From Hamiltosporidium tvaerminnensis (lineage: Eukaryota > Microsporidia > Dubosqiidae): DNA of 64,000 nt. Under the pieces are notes generated by a model. That model saw only the letters and a list, made by a program, of their open reading frames with translations, did no database searches and was not told the origin of the DNA. Where the stretch lies: NCBI GenBank assembly GCA_022605425.2, contig JAKIMF020000007.1:372001-436000 (forward strand). The letters run 5' to 3'. The position numbers were made by a program, and so were the translations under genes. This document shows, one piece after another, positions 49,273 to 60,993 of this stretch (position 1 is the first letter of the stretch; the number at the start of each line of letters is the position of its first letter).

Positions 49273-52200
49273 ATGGGTAGAAAGAAAAATGTTAGCAGCG
49301 AAATATCGAATAATACCAAAATAAAGGCTGCAAACGACGCTGATGGGGTGAAGAAGAGTGATAGTGAGGTACAAAAATGTAAGCTACACCCACCGGCGAT
49401 TTCCCTACCTTCCTCCTCCTACACAACATTAACACCTCCACCACCAAGCCAAACATGCAGTAAAATGCAAAATAGTGGGCTTGACACTTTACTTCGCCTA
49501 ATGTACCAGTTCCCTCTTCGGTTGAAGTCTCTGCGTGCGAGCCATCGTACGACATGACAAGCCCCTGTACTCTAGCTATTCCGGAAGGTAACAGGCTAAT
49601 GGCATTGCGGACGATATTCGATTCCGTAACAGCCGACCCGAAGGAATGGCCTCGAATTGTTTTTTTTGCAGTACAGACAAGGTTTGAAAGAATGCCAAGA
49701 AATGGCTGGACAGAGCTTCAAAGGTACTATAATGAGAAATTCGGCTGCACTGAAACTCTCGAAGTGTTAAAAAAATTGGCACAAAGTGAGATGGGAAAGG
49801 AAGTAAAATCAGAAGAGGATAAAGAGCTACATAGAATCGCCAGTTTTCTCGCTGATACATGCACCCTGGCTGACACCACGGAGTACATAAACCTGATAGA
49901 TAAATTTTTGAGTAAAATCAAAGAAATCTCGGAAAAGGAAATTAAAACAGTGGTGGTCCCAACTAGAAAAATTCCAAATGAATTGGTTGAAAGTAAAGTT
50001 CTGGATCTCATTAATCGAGTAGTCGGTGAATATGCAGGAGCTCATGTACCTGAGTCAATTACGGAAGCCGCGTATATCATGCAAGCTGCGCAGGTATGCT
50101 ATGACGAGGCAACACGCAAAGAAAAGCCTAGATCCGCTTGGAAGGAAAACATAGAAAGTAAAATTTCTAAGTTAGTACTTTCCAAAGATCTTCTCGAGAA
50201 GGCTCGTAAGCAGGAAAAGCTCTCCACTTCGGAAACGAAGAGCCTTAAGAAAATCATGCGAGAGTTTAATTTAAACTTGAGCAGCGTAACTGATCTTTCT
50301 GAGGCTTTAGTTAAGAAGAATGAGTCTTTGAATGTTTACGAGAAAAAAATTACGATGCATGAAAGTAGGAAGCAATTCCGAAAAGAGAATCGTATGTTTG
50401 AGCTTTTCCGAGGTCGATTTTATCGTGGGTTATCTGAGCGTGTAGAATCCGAGCATGTGGTTAGCCGTGATAAAATTGTGAGTTTTTGGTCTACAATGTG
50501 GAACAAAAATGATGACATAGTCACGTACGATGATTATTTGATTTCATCTGTATCAGATAATCATCCGACCACGTTTCCTTCACTTGAGGAATTTGTAAGT
50601 ATCATTAATTGGCTTCCTAATTGGAAAGCTGCTGGAATTGATGGTATTTACAATTTTTTCATTAAGAAACTTACAACTCTTCACAAATATATTTATGATA
50701 TTGTGAAAGTTATATGTTTAGAAGGAACTCCTCAAGCTGATTGGTTTTACTGCGGGCTTACGTATTTGATACCGAAAGGAATTCCACGAAGAGGCTCTGA
50801 CTACAGGCCAATCACTTGTATGTCCAACCTCTATAAGTTAACGACAAAGTGTGTAACGAAAGTCGTTCAACTTGAAGTGGAAAGGCGAGGGTTGCTTGCG
50901 GAGAACCAGCTGGGAGAAGTTAGAGGCGTGCAGGGAGCGAAAGAGCATGCTCTACTTAATATTGCCCCAAAATAAAGAGTACGGAAACAATCTTGAGGCA
51001 ACATGGATTGATGTTAAAAAGGCTTATGATCAAATAGAACATGCTCATTTAACTCAATGCATTGAAAACCTAAATTTACCTGATTGGATTATGAAATTTA
51101 TTGAGGCAATTATATCAAAATGGAAAATTGATATATCAGTAGGGCCTACAAAAATCATGAACCAGAAGATTGAGAGAGGGATTCTACAAGGAGATAGTCT
51201 GTCACATTTGTTATTTGTGTAGTGTATGGATCCATTAAGCCAAAAAGCTTAATGAAAAATACACAGAAGTGCAGTACAAACAGATGCAGAATCCCATTCT
51301 ACTAATCATCTCTTGTTTATTAATGATCTTAAGCTCCTCGCTAAAGACATTTTGACATTGAGTGCTATGACAGACGAGGAAAAGGAATTTTTAAAGGTGA
51401 TTGGGTTAGAGATTAACAAAGAGAAGTCCGCCACAAATGATACATGTTGTGGTGATACTGCTACTCTTCTAGAAAGTGTTAGTGTTTACAAATATTTAGG
51501 AATAATAGAAGATAGCAGAGGAATCCCAACACGTAGCTCATTTGAAGAAGTACAGAGCAAACTTATATCAAGAGTTGAAAGACTTTGTCACACTAGATTA
51601 AATGCAAAAAATTTATTTTCTGCAATCAATCAACATGCGATATCGTTAATCAACTACCACATAGGAGTACTTCGACTTGAACCGGCTGACTTCTCTAAGT
51701 TAGATGATGCAGTGCGTGCGGTGTTGGTTAAAAATAAGATACATCTCCGCCCAGGATGTAAAGAGCGGTTGTATCTTCCTAGAACAGAACTTGGAAGATG
51801 CCTACATAGTGTTGAGTTGCGAAGCGAACATATGCTTCTGCAACTCTTGGATTGTCTGGAAAAAAGTAAAGAAATATCAACTAGACGAGCAGCAATCCTC
51901 AAGGTGGAGAATAATAATAAAACCCATCTGGCACTAATAAAAGGCTTCTTAAAAGTAAAGTACAGGTTGGTAGAAGAAGTCATTAAGAAAAGTTTAGAAG
52001 AAGCTCAACTTGCAAAACTATATAACGAAATAGAAAAACGAAAAATCCATTCAAAGTTATATAATGCAAGAAAAAATGAGCTTGTAAGTGTTAGTGACTC
52101 TTCAAGATGGCTAAAGAGAGGAAATATTAGGCCACGAAATGAAGCTGTGTTCTGCTATATCCAGGATAGAAATGTATTCTGGGGAGCAGATGGTGTGTGT

Positions 52201-53034
52201 CAACATTGCAGGAAGTCTGGTAAGACTGTGGATCATCTAGCAACTAGATGTGAAAAAATGCTAGGTCATGATTACACTAGACGGCATAATGAAGTGGTTA
52301 GATGCCTACACCTTCTTCTCCTAAATAGATATAAGTTTAAGTCTTCAAAACGAATAAGGAGCCACTCAGTTCAAGAAATTCTTGATAATGAGTATGCAGA
52401 GATAAGAGTGGACACCAGAATTAAAACTGATGTTAAAATTCGGAATAACAGACCGGACATATTTATTTTAGATAAGAAGAAGAATAAGATAACACTTATT
52501 GAAGTAGGAATCACTTCCCAAGATTCACTTCAAATAGTTGAAACTGAAAAACTTAGGAAGTATGACCTGCTAGCCAATGAGTTGGGCCTTATTTATAAGT
52601 GTAGTGTTGAGATAATCCCTTATGTGATGACCTGGGACGGTATTGTGACAAAATACCATAAATCTCATCTTAAAAGACTAGAAATACCCATGAATGTAGA
52701 AGCATTCATTCAGTCTATAGTACTTAAAAAGACAGTCGAAACTATTTCCTTTGATCGACGAAGAGGACTTGAGTCAGGACTAAATGCCGAAGAGAGCTGG
52801 GAGAGAGCGTCAATGGGTGTTATTATGAGATCAGAGATGCATGAGGAACCAATACCCCCTTTAAAAGAAGCGAAAACAGAGGAAGATGGTGCCAAAAAAT
52901 TTAAACCAAAATATAAAGCCCCCTTTATTTTACAAGGAGGAACCACTTTAGAGGAACCGACCAATAACATAAATGAAGAGTCGGATTTGGAAGAAGAGAC
53001 AAAAGTGGTCAAAAAGGTAGAAGAAAACATGTAA
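49273..53034 (+). pseudogene. Copy E retroelement polyprotein, broken
   Basis: Start at ATG 49273 (MGRKKNVSSE). The frame shifts near 49480 and continues at 49554-50975 through the linker, the RNGWTELQRYYNEKFG segment, the coiled region and RT fingers (NWKAAGIDGIYN, DYRPITCMSNLYKLTTK). After a shift at about 50968, motif A (WIDVKKAYDQIEH) and motif B (RGILQGDSLSHLL) are at 50990-51222. From about 51313 one frame runs 573 codons to 53034: INDLKLLAKD (Asn replaces the catalytic Asp at 51322-51324), VYKYLGIIED, the thumb, a C-x2-C-x8-H-x4-C finger (52198-52251), RRHNEVV, and nuclease residues Asp (52456-52458), Glu (52501-52503) and KLRKY (about 52548-52563). The acidic tail ends ETKVVKKVEENM. 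The nuclease half looks functional by residues; the RT does not. Confidence 0.88.
50889..51900. repeat. Identical tract shared with copy D, copy E side
   Basis: Partner of 46159-47170. The tract covers the end of the RT fingers, motifs A to E and the thumb. Confidence 0.85.
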
Positions 53035-53057
53035 AAATGGTAAAAAAATATTTTAAC

Positions 53058-53079
53058 CCAGAATTTTATTAAATAAAAC
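53058..53079 (+). terminator. Conserved 3' terminus of the retroelement family
   Basis: The terminus (AACCCAGAATTTTATTAAATAA, starting at about 53055) recurs at the 3' end of copies A, B, C and D and, mutated, in copy F. No poly(A) follows. In RLE elements the 3' UTR is the likely recognition site for the element's own protein, which is the inferred reason for its conservation. Coordinates are accurate to a few bases. Confidence 0.6.
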
Positions 53080-53091
53080 TTATTATTTCAT
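53080..53091. repeat. Target-site duplication of copy E, right
   Basis: TTATTATTTCAT, identical to 49258-49269. It is low in complexity, so the exact edges are uncertain by a base or two. Confidence 0.75.
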
Positions 53092-53769
53092 TTCTTTTTT
53101 ACTTATTAAGTAACACTAATAAATTTCAATATAGTTTATTTCTAAACAAATTCATTCAACATTTTTGAAAAAGCCAAAATATATCTTAAAAGTAAATAAA
53201 TATATAACATTTTCTTAAACTAAACCTGATATTAACAGAGTGAAATTTATATATTTTTAACATTTATTATTATTATTAAATTATCATTTTTAAATATATA
53301 GTAATCAATAATTTTTGGTCTGTTTCCTCGAAAATTGAAAAATTTTTGTGAAGCCCGAAGAAATAAAAATATGCTATTCATCTATTAAAACATATTTTTT
53401 ACAACAAAGTCGAATGAAAAAATTTCTAAGAACAAAAAAGTAAAGTCTAAAAAACAGATGTCTTAAATAATATAAGTACAACGAGTCTTTGACCATTTAA
53501 AGATATATTGAAAAATTCACTTTAATCCAATGAATTCAACGATACTAAAATATGGTTTAGCATTCAATAATAACAGAATCTTACTATTTTTAATAGATAA
53601 TGTCGAACAAACTATTCATATAGTATATCAATAGATGACACATTTACTTATTTTTTATGTACTTTATATTTTATATTACCAAACACGGAATATATATACT
53701 ATTTAGAATATATTCTGAAGTCTTTATACATACTTTCTTATTTCATTTCTCTTATACTTCTTAGTGTCG
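53092..53769. other. AT-rich spacer
   Basis: No gene or repeat recognised between copy E and the divergent relic that follows. Confidence 0.5.
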
Positions 53770-54660
53770 AGGATGAACAAGTGAAAATTTCCCAATTGCT
53801 TCTTTTAATCTATTGTAACTCGGGATTATAGAAGATTGACCTATAGATCCAGTACGGTTTATATCCCACAAAAAGAAACAATAAGATTATACACCAATTC
53901 CACATGTTCATTGCCAAACCGATAGTTTTTTATGTGGTTATCCTCTCATCATCCAGTCTTAACAAATACCTATGGAAATTCTAAAATAGCTTTAGAAAAG
54001 CAAAAAAATAGGATTATAAAGTCAGAATCCTAAAGAATAAGAAATATATAGCAAATCTTGAGCATATAAAAAGGTTTTTAGGCCCAGAAAGGGAACAAAA
54101 GAAATCTAAACAAAAAAGTGTAAAAAAGCACAATAAACGAATATTAATGATAAATCTAAAATCTAATATTCAGTTTTACAGAATGGGAACAAACCCAGGT
54201 ATTTACTATTAATAATATATCCGAAATAAATGTAAGGAGCAATTGCTACATCCAAGATAACATATGGTTCAAAAATGAAAAAAAATCGTAAATTCTTCAG
54301 GTCATTGCCGAGATATATTAGAATCTAGCAATCCAACTGGAAAATATATAGCCGAACAAAACATACAAAAATAGTTGATTGAATAGGTTTTCACTTTTAT
54401 CAAAAGAAATAAATCTAGATTTAAAAAAATTAATCAGATAACACATTTTAAGAAATCATATAAACTCTGTATGCTAAACAAGAGGGACAACAAAAATAAA
54501 AATTGCTAAAAAACTTCAAATCGATCAATTTGATATAAAGATGGTTAAAAGGAAATTAAAGAGAATAATACCTGTAGTTGACAAAATTGGACTTAAAAAT
54601 CTTCTTAAATTTTCGATACCAAAAAAATATAAAAACCAAGAAATTATTCTAAATAGCTGA
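53770..54660 (+). mobile_element. Divergent relic of an RLE retroelement (copy G)
   Basis: Plus-strand translations in shifting frames match the 3' half of the element in order: FRKAKK..DYKVRILK (elsewhere CLEKHKDTSTRRAAILK), YIANLEHIKRFL, then at 54230-54280 NCYIQDNIWFKNE (elsewhere FCYIQDRNVFWGAE), FTFIKRNKSRFKKINQITH (elsewhere IHLLLLNKYKFKSSKRIRSH), and near the end IIPVVDKIGLKNLLKFSIPK (elsewhere IIPYVMTWDGIVTK...LEIP). The end AACCAAGAAATTATTCTAAATAG (54634-54656) resembles the family 3' terminus. The nuclease part is about 500 bp shorter than in copy E. Similarity is far lower than among copies A-E, so it is an older or distinct subfamily. Confidence 0.55.
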
Positions 54661-55997
54661 ATTCCAAGGCATTTTTTTTATTAATAAATACATGTAGATC
54701 CTCCTATATGTAGATATCAAGAGGTATTATCACAAATTCCCCTGTAAATATTATAAATAACTAAAATGCCAGTGCATCAATTAGTTTAAATAATTGATAA
54801 CCCTATGAAAGTAGATATTTAGTATATGTTTTACACGCAACCAAGATATTAGCTAATACCGAATGTCGCAGAATATCCAGAAAAAGCATCAATGCATTTT
54901 ATAAAATCATTTAAATCTAAACAAAAAATATAAAACATTGAATTATAAGTATCTGCTTTAACATGTCTAACACATAAAGAATCGATCTTAAAACCTTGAT
55001 TTTTTGTAAAACCATAGAAGACCAAAGATCTATTTGGAATATTAAGAGGAAATCGATATTTAAGATGTAATAAAATTAAATTACTGAATAGAATAATAAA
55101 ATTAAAAATTTGCAATAAATATTACGAGGTATAAAAAGGAAAACATTGTTTCAATTCCTCAAGAATATTTCTTTAACTATGAATTTATTCGATATTCCTC
55201 AATTTCAATTTAATTGGTTTCATTAAATAAATTTATATCTAAATTAGAAATTTCAATTGAAATTCTTATTTTATGGCTTCAATCTAATAAAAAAATATGC
55301 TTCAACTTCATTTAATTGATATGGAAATATCTTTTAAAGTTTATACATTTTTATATTATTACTTTCTATACTTAGACTGAATTATCCCATTTTAACTTGC
55401 TTTTTAAAATAAATATTCAAATGTAATTATTTAAAATTTATTGGGTTTTTATATAATACTTTAAATACATATAATCTTAATTACACAATACTATTTTACA
55501 TGAATGTGTTTATTGTATACAAAAGAGATGAAATAATAAATAATGATGATTTTGTTTCAAGTTGTTACATAAATCTGATTAAATCTATAAAAACAAATTT
55601 ATGATTTTATTTGTTAATGTTAATGTTTAGATTTCTATTCCATATTCTTTTGCAAGTAAAAATTTTTAATTTTAGCATTTAATTTGTGAGGATAAAATGT
55701 TTAACACGCAATAAATCCATTCTATGTTGATTTTCATATTCATTAAAGAAGATTTAAATTCAAATTTTTATTAATTAAAGTTTAGATTAAAAACGATATT
55801 TGAGCATAAAATAACTTAAGCTGCATTTTATTACCAAATACCTTTCAAAAATTAAAAAATATGGATTATTTAAAAAAGAACATATAATTGTTCTTTTTTT
55901 GTTTTGTTATACTGATTTCTGATCATCAAAAAAAAATTCCAAAAGTGTTCGAGAACAATATTAAAAGTATTTATGTTTGGAAAAATACAAATAAACA
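54661..55997. other. AT-rich spacer
   Basis: No supportable gene. The 88-codon minus frame at 54849-55115 has no domain or context. It presumably includes the promoter of the gene at 55998, which I cannot point to. Confidence 0.5.
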
Positions 55998-56504
55998 ATG
56001 AAAAGCGTAAAAGATCTAATTAAATTCTGGGAATATATAGCAAATCCCAAAAATGATCAACCAAGTAATGTCAACACACTGAAGGTTGTTGATGATCATT
56101 GGAAGCTCAATGATAAACCTGCGAAACATTACAATAATGAGACTCGTTCTATTGTCAAAAATGAAGCTAGACAAAGAATTTGTCTTTGCTTACCTTTTAA
56201 AGAAGATATGGATAATGATTTCCACAAAATAAAAGAAGCACCGGTTTACGTAGCGATGGTGCAAGTTAATGTTTATGATAATTGTGGTGATGAAAAATGT
56301 GAAAATGATTCAAAAAAAATCTTTAAAAATGATACTAAAAACGATAGTGTGAATTGTTTAAACAATTATTCTTCGATTCTAAACACCAAATTAATTAAAA
56401 GGCAAGTTAAGAACGAAAAAGGCAATGTACAGAAGAATAAAAGGAAAAAAAGATGGGAAGGGATAAGTGATCCCAAGGAAAGATTGAGCCATTTATATAT
56501 TTGA
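55998..56504 (+). CDS. Orphan hydrophilic protein, 168 aa, intact
   Basis: An intact ATG-started frame with protein-like composition. The N-terminus is a short helix with aromatic residues (SVKDLIKFWEYIANPKN). A middle unit contains RICLCLPFKEDMDN and PVYVAMVQVNVYDN. An Asn/Asp/Lys-rich linker follows, with two cysteines in NCGDEKCEND, and the C-terminus is strongly basic (KNKRKKRWEGISDPKERL). There is no signal peptide or transmembrane helix, so a cytoplasmic or nuclear location is likely. The basic end could be a nuclear signal or bind nucleic acid, which is inference. No family is recognised. Flanks are gene-free. Length and composition make chance unlikely. Confidence 0.7.
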   Translation: MKSVKDLIKFWEYIANPKNDQPSNVNTLKVVDDHWKLNDKPAKHYNNETRSIVKNEARQRICLCLPFKEDMDNDFHKIKEAPVYVAMVQVNVYDNCGDEKCENDSKKIFKNDTKNDSVNCLNNYSSILNTKLIKRQVKNEKGNVQKNKRKKRWEGISDPKERLSHLYI

Positions 56505-56881
56505 TAAATACAATAAATCAATTTTTAAATTCTTTTTGTTTTTTTTTACTTTAATACAAAAATTTTTTTTAGAAAAAGTACATAAAAGAATATTTATAAA
56601 GGTAATCTGCTAATTTTCATTTTTGAGACAATTTATTTTTTCCAAAATAGTTATTACTCGTTTTTTAATACCTAAAACCCGACATTTAATATCCTAGCTA
56701 AGTATGAAATAACTAGTTTATATATCCTAGCTCGCTGCTACTCGACGTATTTACTTATTTATCGGAAAGTTTTGCGGCTTGAATCAAATGCATAATCCTA
56801 ATCTTAACAATTATAATTACGAAAAACTGTTTGTTGTCTGCATCATCATGCAAAGTCTCTATGAATAGACTAATTGAGAAA
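56505..56881. other. AT-rich spacer
   Basis: No gene, repeat or RNA recognised. Confidence 0.5.
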
Positions 56882-57590
56882 ATGTGTCCCCCTTACTTGA
56901 ATAAAAGACAAGTCTTTAGAAAAATTAAGCGAAAAAAGTAGAATAGGCATTATGGTTAGAAATAGCTCATTCGTTACATTCCATATGCCATATATTTCAA
57001 AATTCAAGTTGAAGGTAAAACTAGATGACATTAAAGCTAAAACTTAAGTAAAGTTACAATTTTAAAGGTCAAAGTATGTTTATTGAATATCACACCACAT
57101 AGTAAATATATACCTGCAGAAAACATATAAGTAGACTCACAAAGTATGGAAAAAAAATATACCTTCTTTGTTAGAAAATTTTATTAAAACCTTGCAATTT
57201 CTTTATCGATTTTTCGATGAAATTACAAAATTCATAATTTTGAAGACCAGATAGATAGAACACATTATAAAACGCCACGGAAATTTTCTGAAGCGCTAAT
57301 GTGTTTTAGAATGTTTGTATTTATCGAGAAAATCAAACATAGAAATAAACAAACTGTTTAAACTTCTCAAGATTTAATGAGAAGGGTTTTAGAAATTAAA
57401 AGCAATTTATCATAATCTAACCATCAATGTAAAGCAAATGTATGTTAAACATAAACCAATTACTTATCAAAAGATTTCTTGAAAGGTAGTTTGGAAAATT
57501 TTTCATCTTGAATTTGAAATTTTAAAGTTACTAAAGGATCAAAGTGAATCTAAATTTTTAAATACATTTTTAAAGGGTTTTAGCCCTTAA
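56882..57590 (+). pseudogene. Possible decayed gene
   Basis: Plus-strand coding-like pieces interrupted by stops: MCPPYLNKRQVFRKIKRKK from the ATG at 56882, then MVRNSSFVTFHMPYISKFKL at about 56952, then at 57217-57414 a piece with YKTPRKFSEALMCFRMFVFI and, after an in-frame TAA, TSQDLMRRVLEIKSNLS. The last piece has WKIFHLEFEILKLLKDQSES and ends at 57590. Residue use looks protein-like and the order is consistent, but each piece is short and none has a known domain. Chance is a real alternative. Confidence 0.3.
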
Positions 57591-60500
57591 TATTTAAAAT
57601 TATTCAAGAATGTTAGTTATGAGCGTATAAATTAACATAACAAAATGAAAGCTAATGAAATGCATTTAAAAAAATGATTTTATTCAAAAATTTTGGTAGT
57701 TTCTACTAAACTTTAAAACAGTATTTTGTTTAATCGATAAATTTAGATATTATAGATTTCTTTTAGTTCGGTATTATGGAATATTGTGTATATAATTTAT
57801 TTGGAGACACGTACAACGCTTCATAGTGTTTTAAAATGTATTAAATCGTAAAATTATAACATAATGCAATATTCAGTTTTTTTCATAAATATACATATAG
57901 TATTCATATATATTAAAAAGACATGCGGAAATAAAAAAACAACTATACGTTTCACGTGTTAAATTCAACGATAAAAGGCAAAATAATTCTGTTCAAAAAA
58001 AAGAAACAAAAAGCAAGATTTTTGTTATTTATGCGACAGAGAGAATTAAATGGAAGGAATCGCTACAAAGAATCTATAACAAGCTTATCTTAATACTAAA
58101 TATCGTACAATCTAAAAAAAAGCACATATTAAGTAAGACGGAATTTTTGTTTTATAAATCTTGTTTTTTTTTTATATATCGAAATTTATATCAAAATGAT
58201 TGGTTCTAAACTTTTTAGCCAGAAATTCAAATTATAAAATCTTATATCCGGAGTACGGAAAATATCATGATCGAAAAAATTAAAACAAGTTATCGTGACT
58301 TTTATGTCATTCATAATTATTCTTTATATTTTTTTATTTATTTTTATAGCGAAAAGTAGAATTAGCATCGTTAAATATTACAATAAATTTTTAAAATCGT
58401 TTTTTTTTTTTGCATTAAATTATTATAAACCGTTTTAAGCGCTCATATAGTATAGATAGGAAACTTAGTTATGAAATACAAATAAAAAGGTACCAATTAG
58501 TTGAAAATTTATTAAATCTAAAGCATCTTATTCTAGCGACAAATATTTAATATCGAAGCCAATTCTTAGAAGAACACAACATAATATACTTAGTTTCAGA
58601 AAACTTTCATATTTTATTATAAATACTTTGCTATAAGATCGTACTTTGCACTAAAAAAAGTAAAATATAGAAAAAGGGTTTTCCTGCAACTATAAAACAT
58701 GCTATATATGAATTTAATGAGCTCTGGAAATCATTTTATCTGAATACACCGATTCTATTCGGTACGATCATGTAATATGAGTCGTTTATAATACTTATCA
58801 CGTCGCACTACAAGAGATAACAAGCCTATCTGTTCAGTTGATGCAATAGTTTTTGAAAAATTTACCAATTTGTCTAGAGAAAAAAATTATTATAGTGTTA
58901 TTTACATAAAAAAGATAAATTTGTATCTGTAAGCTTGATATATCTTAAGAATTATTATTTGGCTTTTTTTGTAGTGAATCATCACTTTTTATAAGTAAAG
59001 TTTTAATCTAATATGGTATATAATGAACTTCGATAGCATCACATTTCATTTTTGGCACAACAAATTATATTCATTGCTGAAAAACCAGGAAAGTATTCAT
59101 TTGGTGTGCTTTTTGCTAAATGACTCCGAAGAGGTATTTGATATCTAGAAGAAGAGTTCCTGTTTTAAAAAGAAATCATTATTATTAGAATCAAATCGTG
59201 ACAGGCAAGGTTTTTATATGATAGTTTAAATATAGTATTTGTTATATAAATATGATGTCACGAAGCAAGGATTTCTTAATTTTTTATATAATTTTTAAAA
59301 GGTACATATAGTTTCTTTAAACAAATTGTATCACACTCATAATGAAAAAAATATACCGATTACTTAGCAAAACAATATTAGAATATGCAAAAATAAAGGT
59401 ATTTAAGAAATCATATAACACACTATCAACATTTATTTATATACATATATAGGAAATATTTTTTCAAAGAATAGATTATTTATCATGATATACTCAAAAG
59501 AAGGCCCAAAAATTTAAGAAATATTACTTTAATAGTAACAAAATATTTTGTTGATCGTTATATACAAATTTGACTATTTATCAATATTATAATGGGCTAA
59601 TTAATAATTTATTATAATTTCATCTAATACCAGGAAATATCTAATCGTTACATAAAAATCTATTGACATGGTTTGGTTATAATTTATTTTATTTTTGACG
59701 GCTATAAACCCAAACCAAGAATAATTTCCGATAGGAAAATTGTTACCTTTTAATACCTTCCTTGTCAATATTACATATTTTAAATTTTTGCTGATCACAA
59801 GCAATGAAGGCGTGCAAAAATGAGAATAAGGAAGCAAATTTCCTTTTTAAAAAGGTTAAAATGTGGCAAAAAGTTATAAATAAGTAATAAATCTAAAGAT
59901 TCAAAATAGTATATAAACTCAAAGTAACTAATTTCTGAACTACAATTTTTTTGACTATGGGTTTCCGCTTCTATAAGAATTTAAAGTGATCTAAGATGAT
60001 ATAGTGTATATTTTCTTGTAAAAATATACGAGTTATGTGAACATTATATGTTTTGAAAAAAAATTGGAAGATATTCGCACAATAAATTTATTTATTTCAT
60101 AATAATCCGATTGTTAGGACTATTTGTTTGTGTTAATCGCAAAAAAATTACAGTTGTATTTTTTTTTAGAAAGAACCAAATAGCTAAATTCTCAAAGTAA
60201 ATGTCTTATTTTGAACTTTAAATGATTTATTTGAATTTGAAAAATATTATTTCTTTTAATGTCTGAAAATTTTATATTAATCCTTAATTCTTGTAAATAA
60301 TAAATTATTTTCTGTAAAGAGTAAGTTTAGTTATTTATTTTGTATTTGCAGATTTTTAATGTGATTTAAGTGACTCACCCGAGAATAACAAACTTGTCAG
60401 TAAAATTTAATTCCAATATTTAGAATTGTTTTTTTCTTTTAAGATTAAATCACAAATTTTTTTTTGGAAATCATACTGAATATAAATTATTCAATTATTA

Positions 60501-60993
60501 ATGCGTTTTTAGATTCCATCTTAGTAATTTTACGCCGTGAATATTCTTTAAATGATTTATTTGACTTATTATCGAACTCAAGTGTAGGTATATATAGAAA
60601 AAATCAACTGGATAATAAAAATACGGCTTTTTTCAACGAAATAATTGTAAGATAAATAGAATTAATTGTTTTTTACAATTATATAATCTATAAATAATAT
60701 GTGCTATGCAATAAAAAAATTTACCGTTTTTTGAAATATATTAACCCAAATTAAATGAAATTTAAATTTAATTCAGAATAAACAAATATAATAACAATCT
60801 TTTAATGACTAAAACCTTATGAAGACTATTTTTTAACAAAAAATATCTAGAAAATGAGCTTAACAAATATCTGGCCTGATATTATGCAAGTAATAATCAA
60901 GGTATATAAATCGAGTCATTATGAATTATATATTTAATTTAGGAATAATTTTGAATCTAAAAAGATCATAAAAATTGAATTAGTAAAAGTAAT
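57591..60993. other. Gene-free AT-rich DNA
   Basis: No supportable gene. The longest stretch is a 102-codon open run without any ATG at 57901-58209 (plus), about what chance gives once in a window of this composition. Frames at 59601-59837 and 60464-60655 are short and without domains. Confidence 0.5.

Larger units (their letters stand above)
49270..53079 (+). mobile_element. Full-length RLE non-LTR retrotransposon (copy E)
   Basis: A 3,810-bp element between 12-bp target duplications. It begins AAAATGGGTAGAAAG and ends AACCCAGAATTTTATTAAATAAAAC. It is the best-preserved copy for the nuclease half but has a dead RT. Lesions: a frameshift near 49480, a frameshift near 50968, an in-frame TAG near 51221, compensating indels between about 51240 and 51285, and Asn for the first Asp of motif C. 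It is nearly identical to copy B in the overlapping part, so both come from a recently active source that is not in this window. Confidence 0.92.

Noticed and set aside
57901-58209. 102-codon open run on the plus strand
   Set aside because: Contains no ATG. By a rough composition estimate about one such run is expected by chance in a window of this size.
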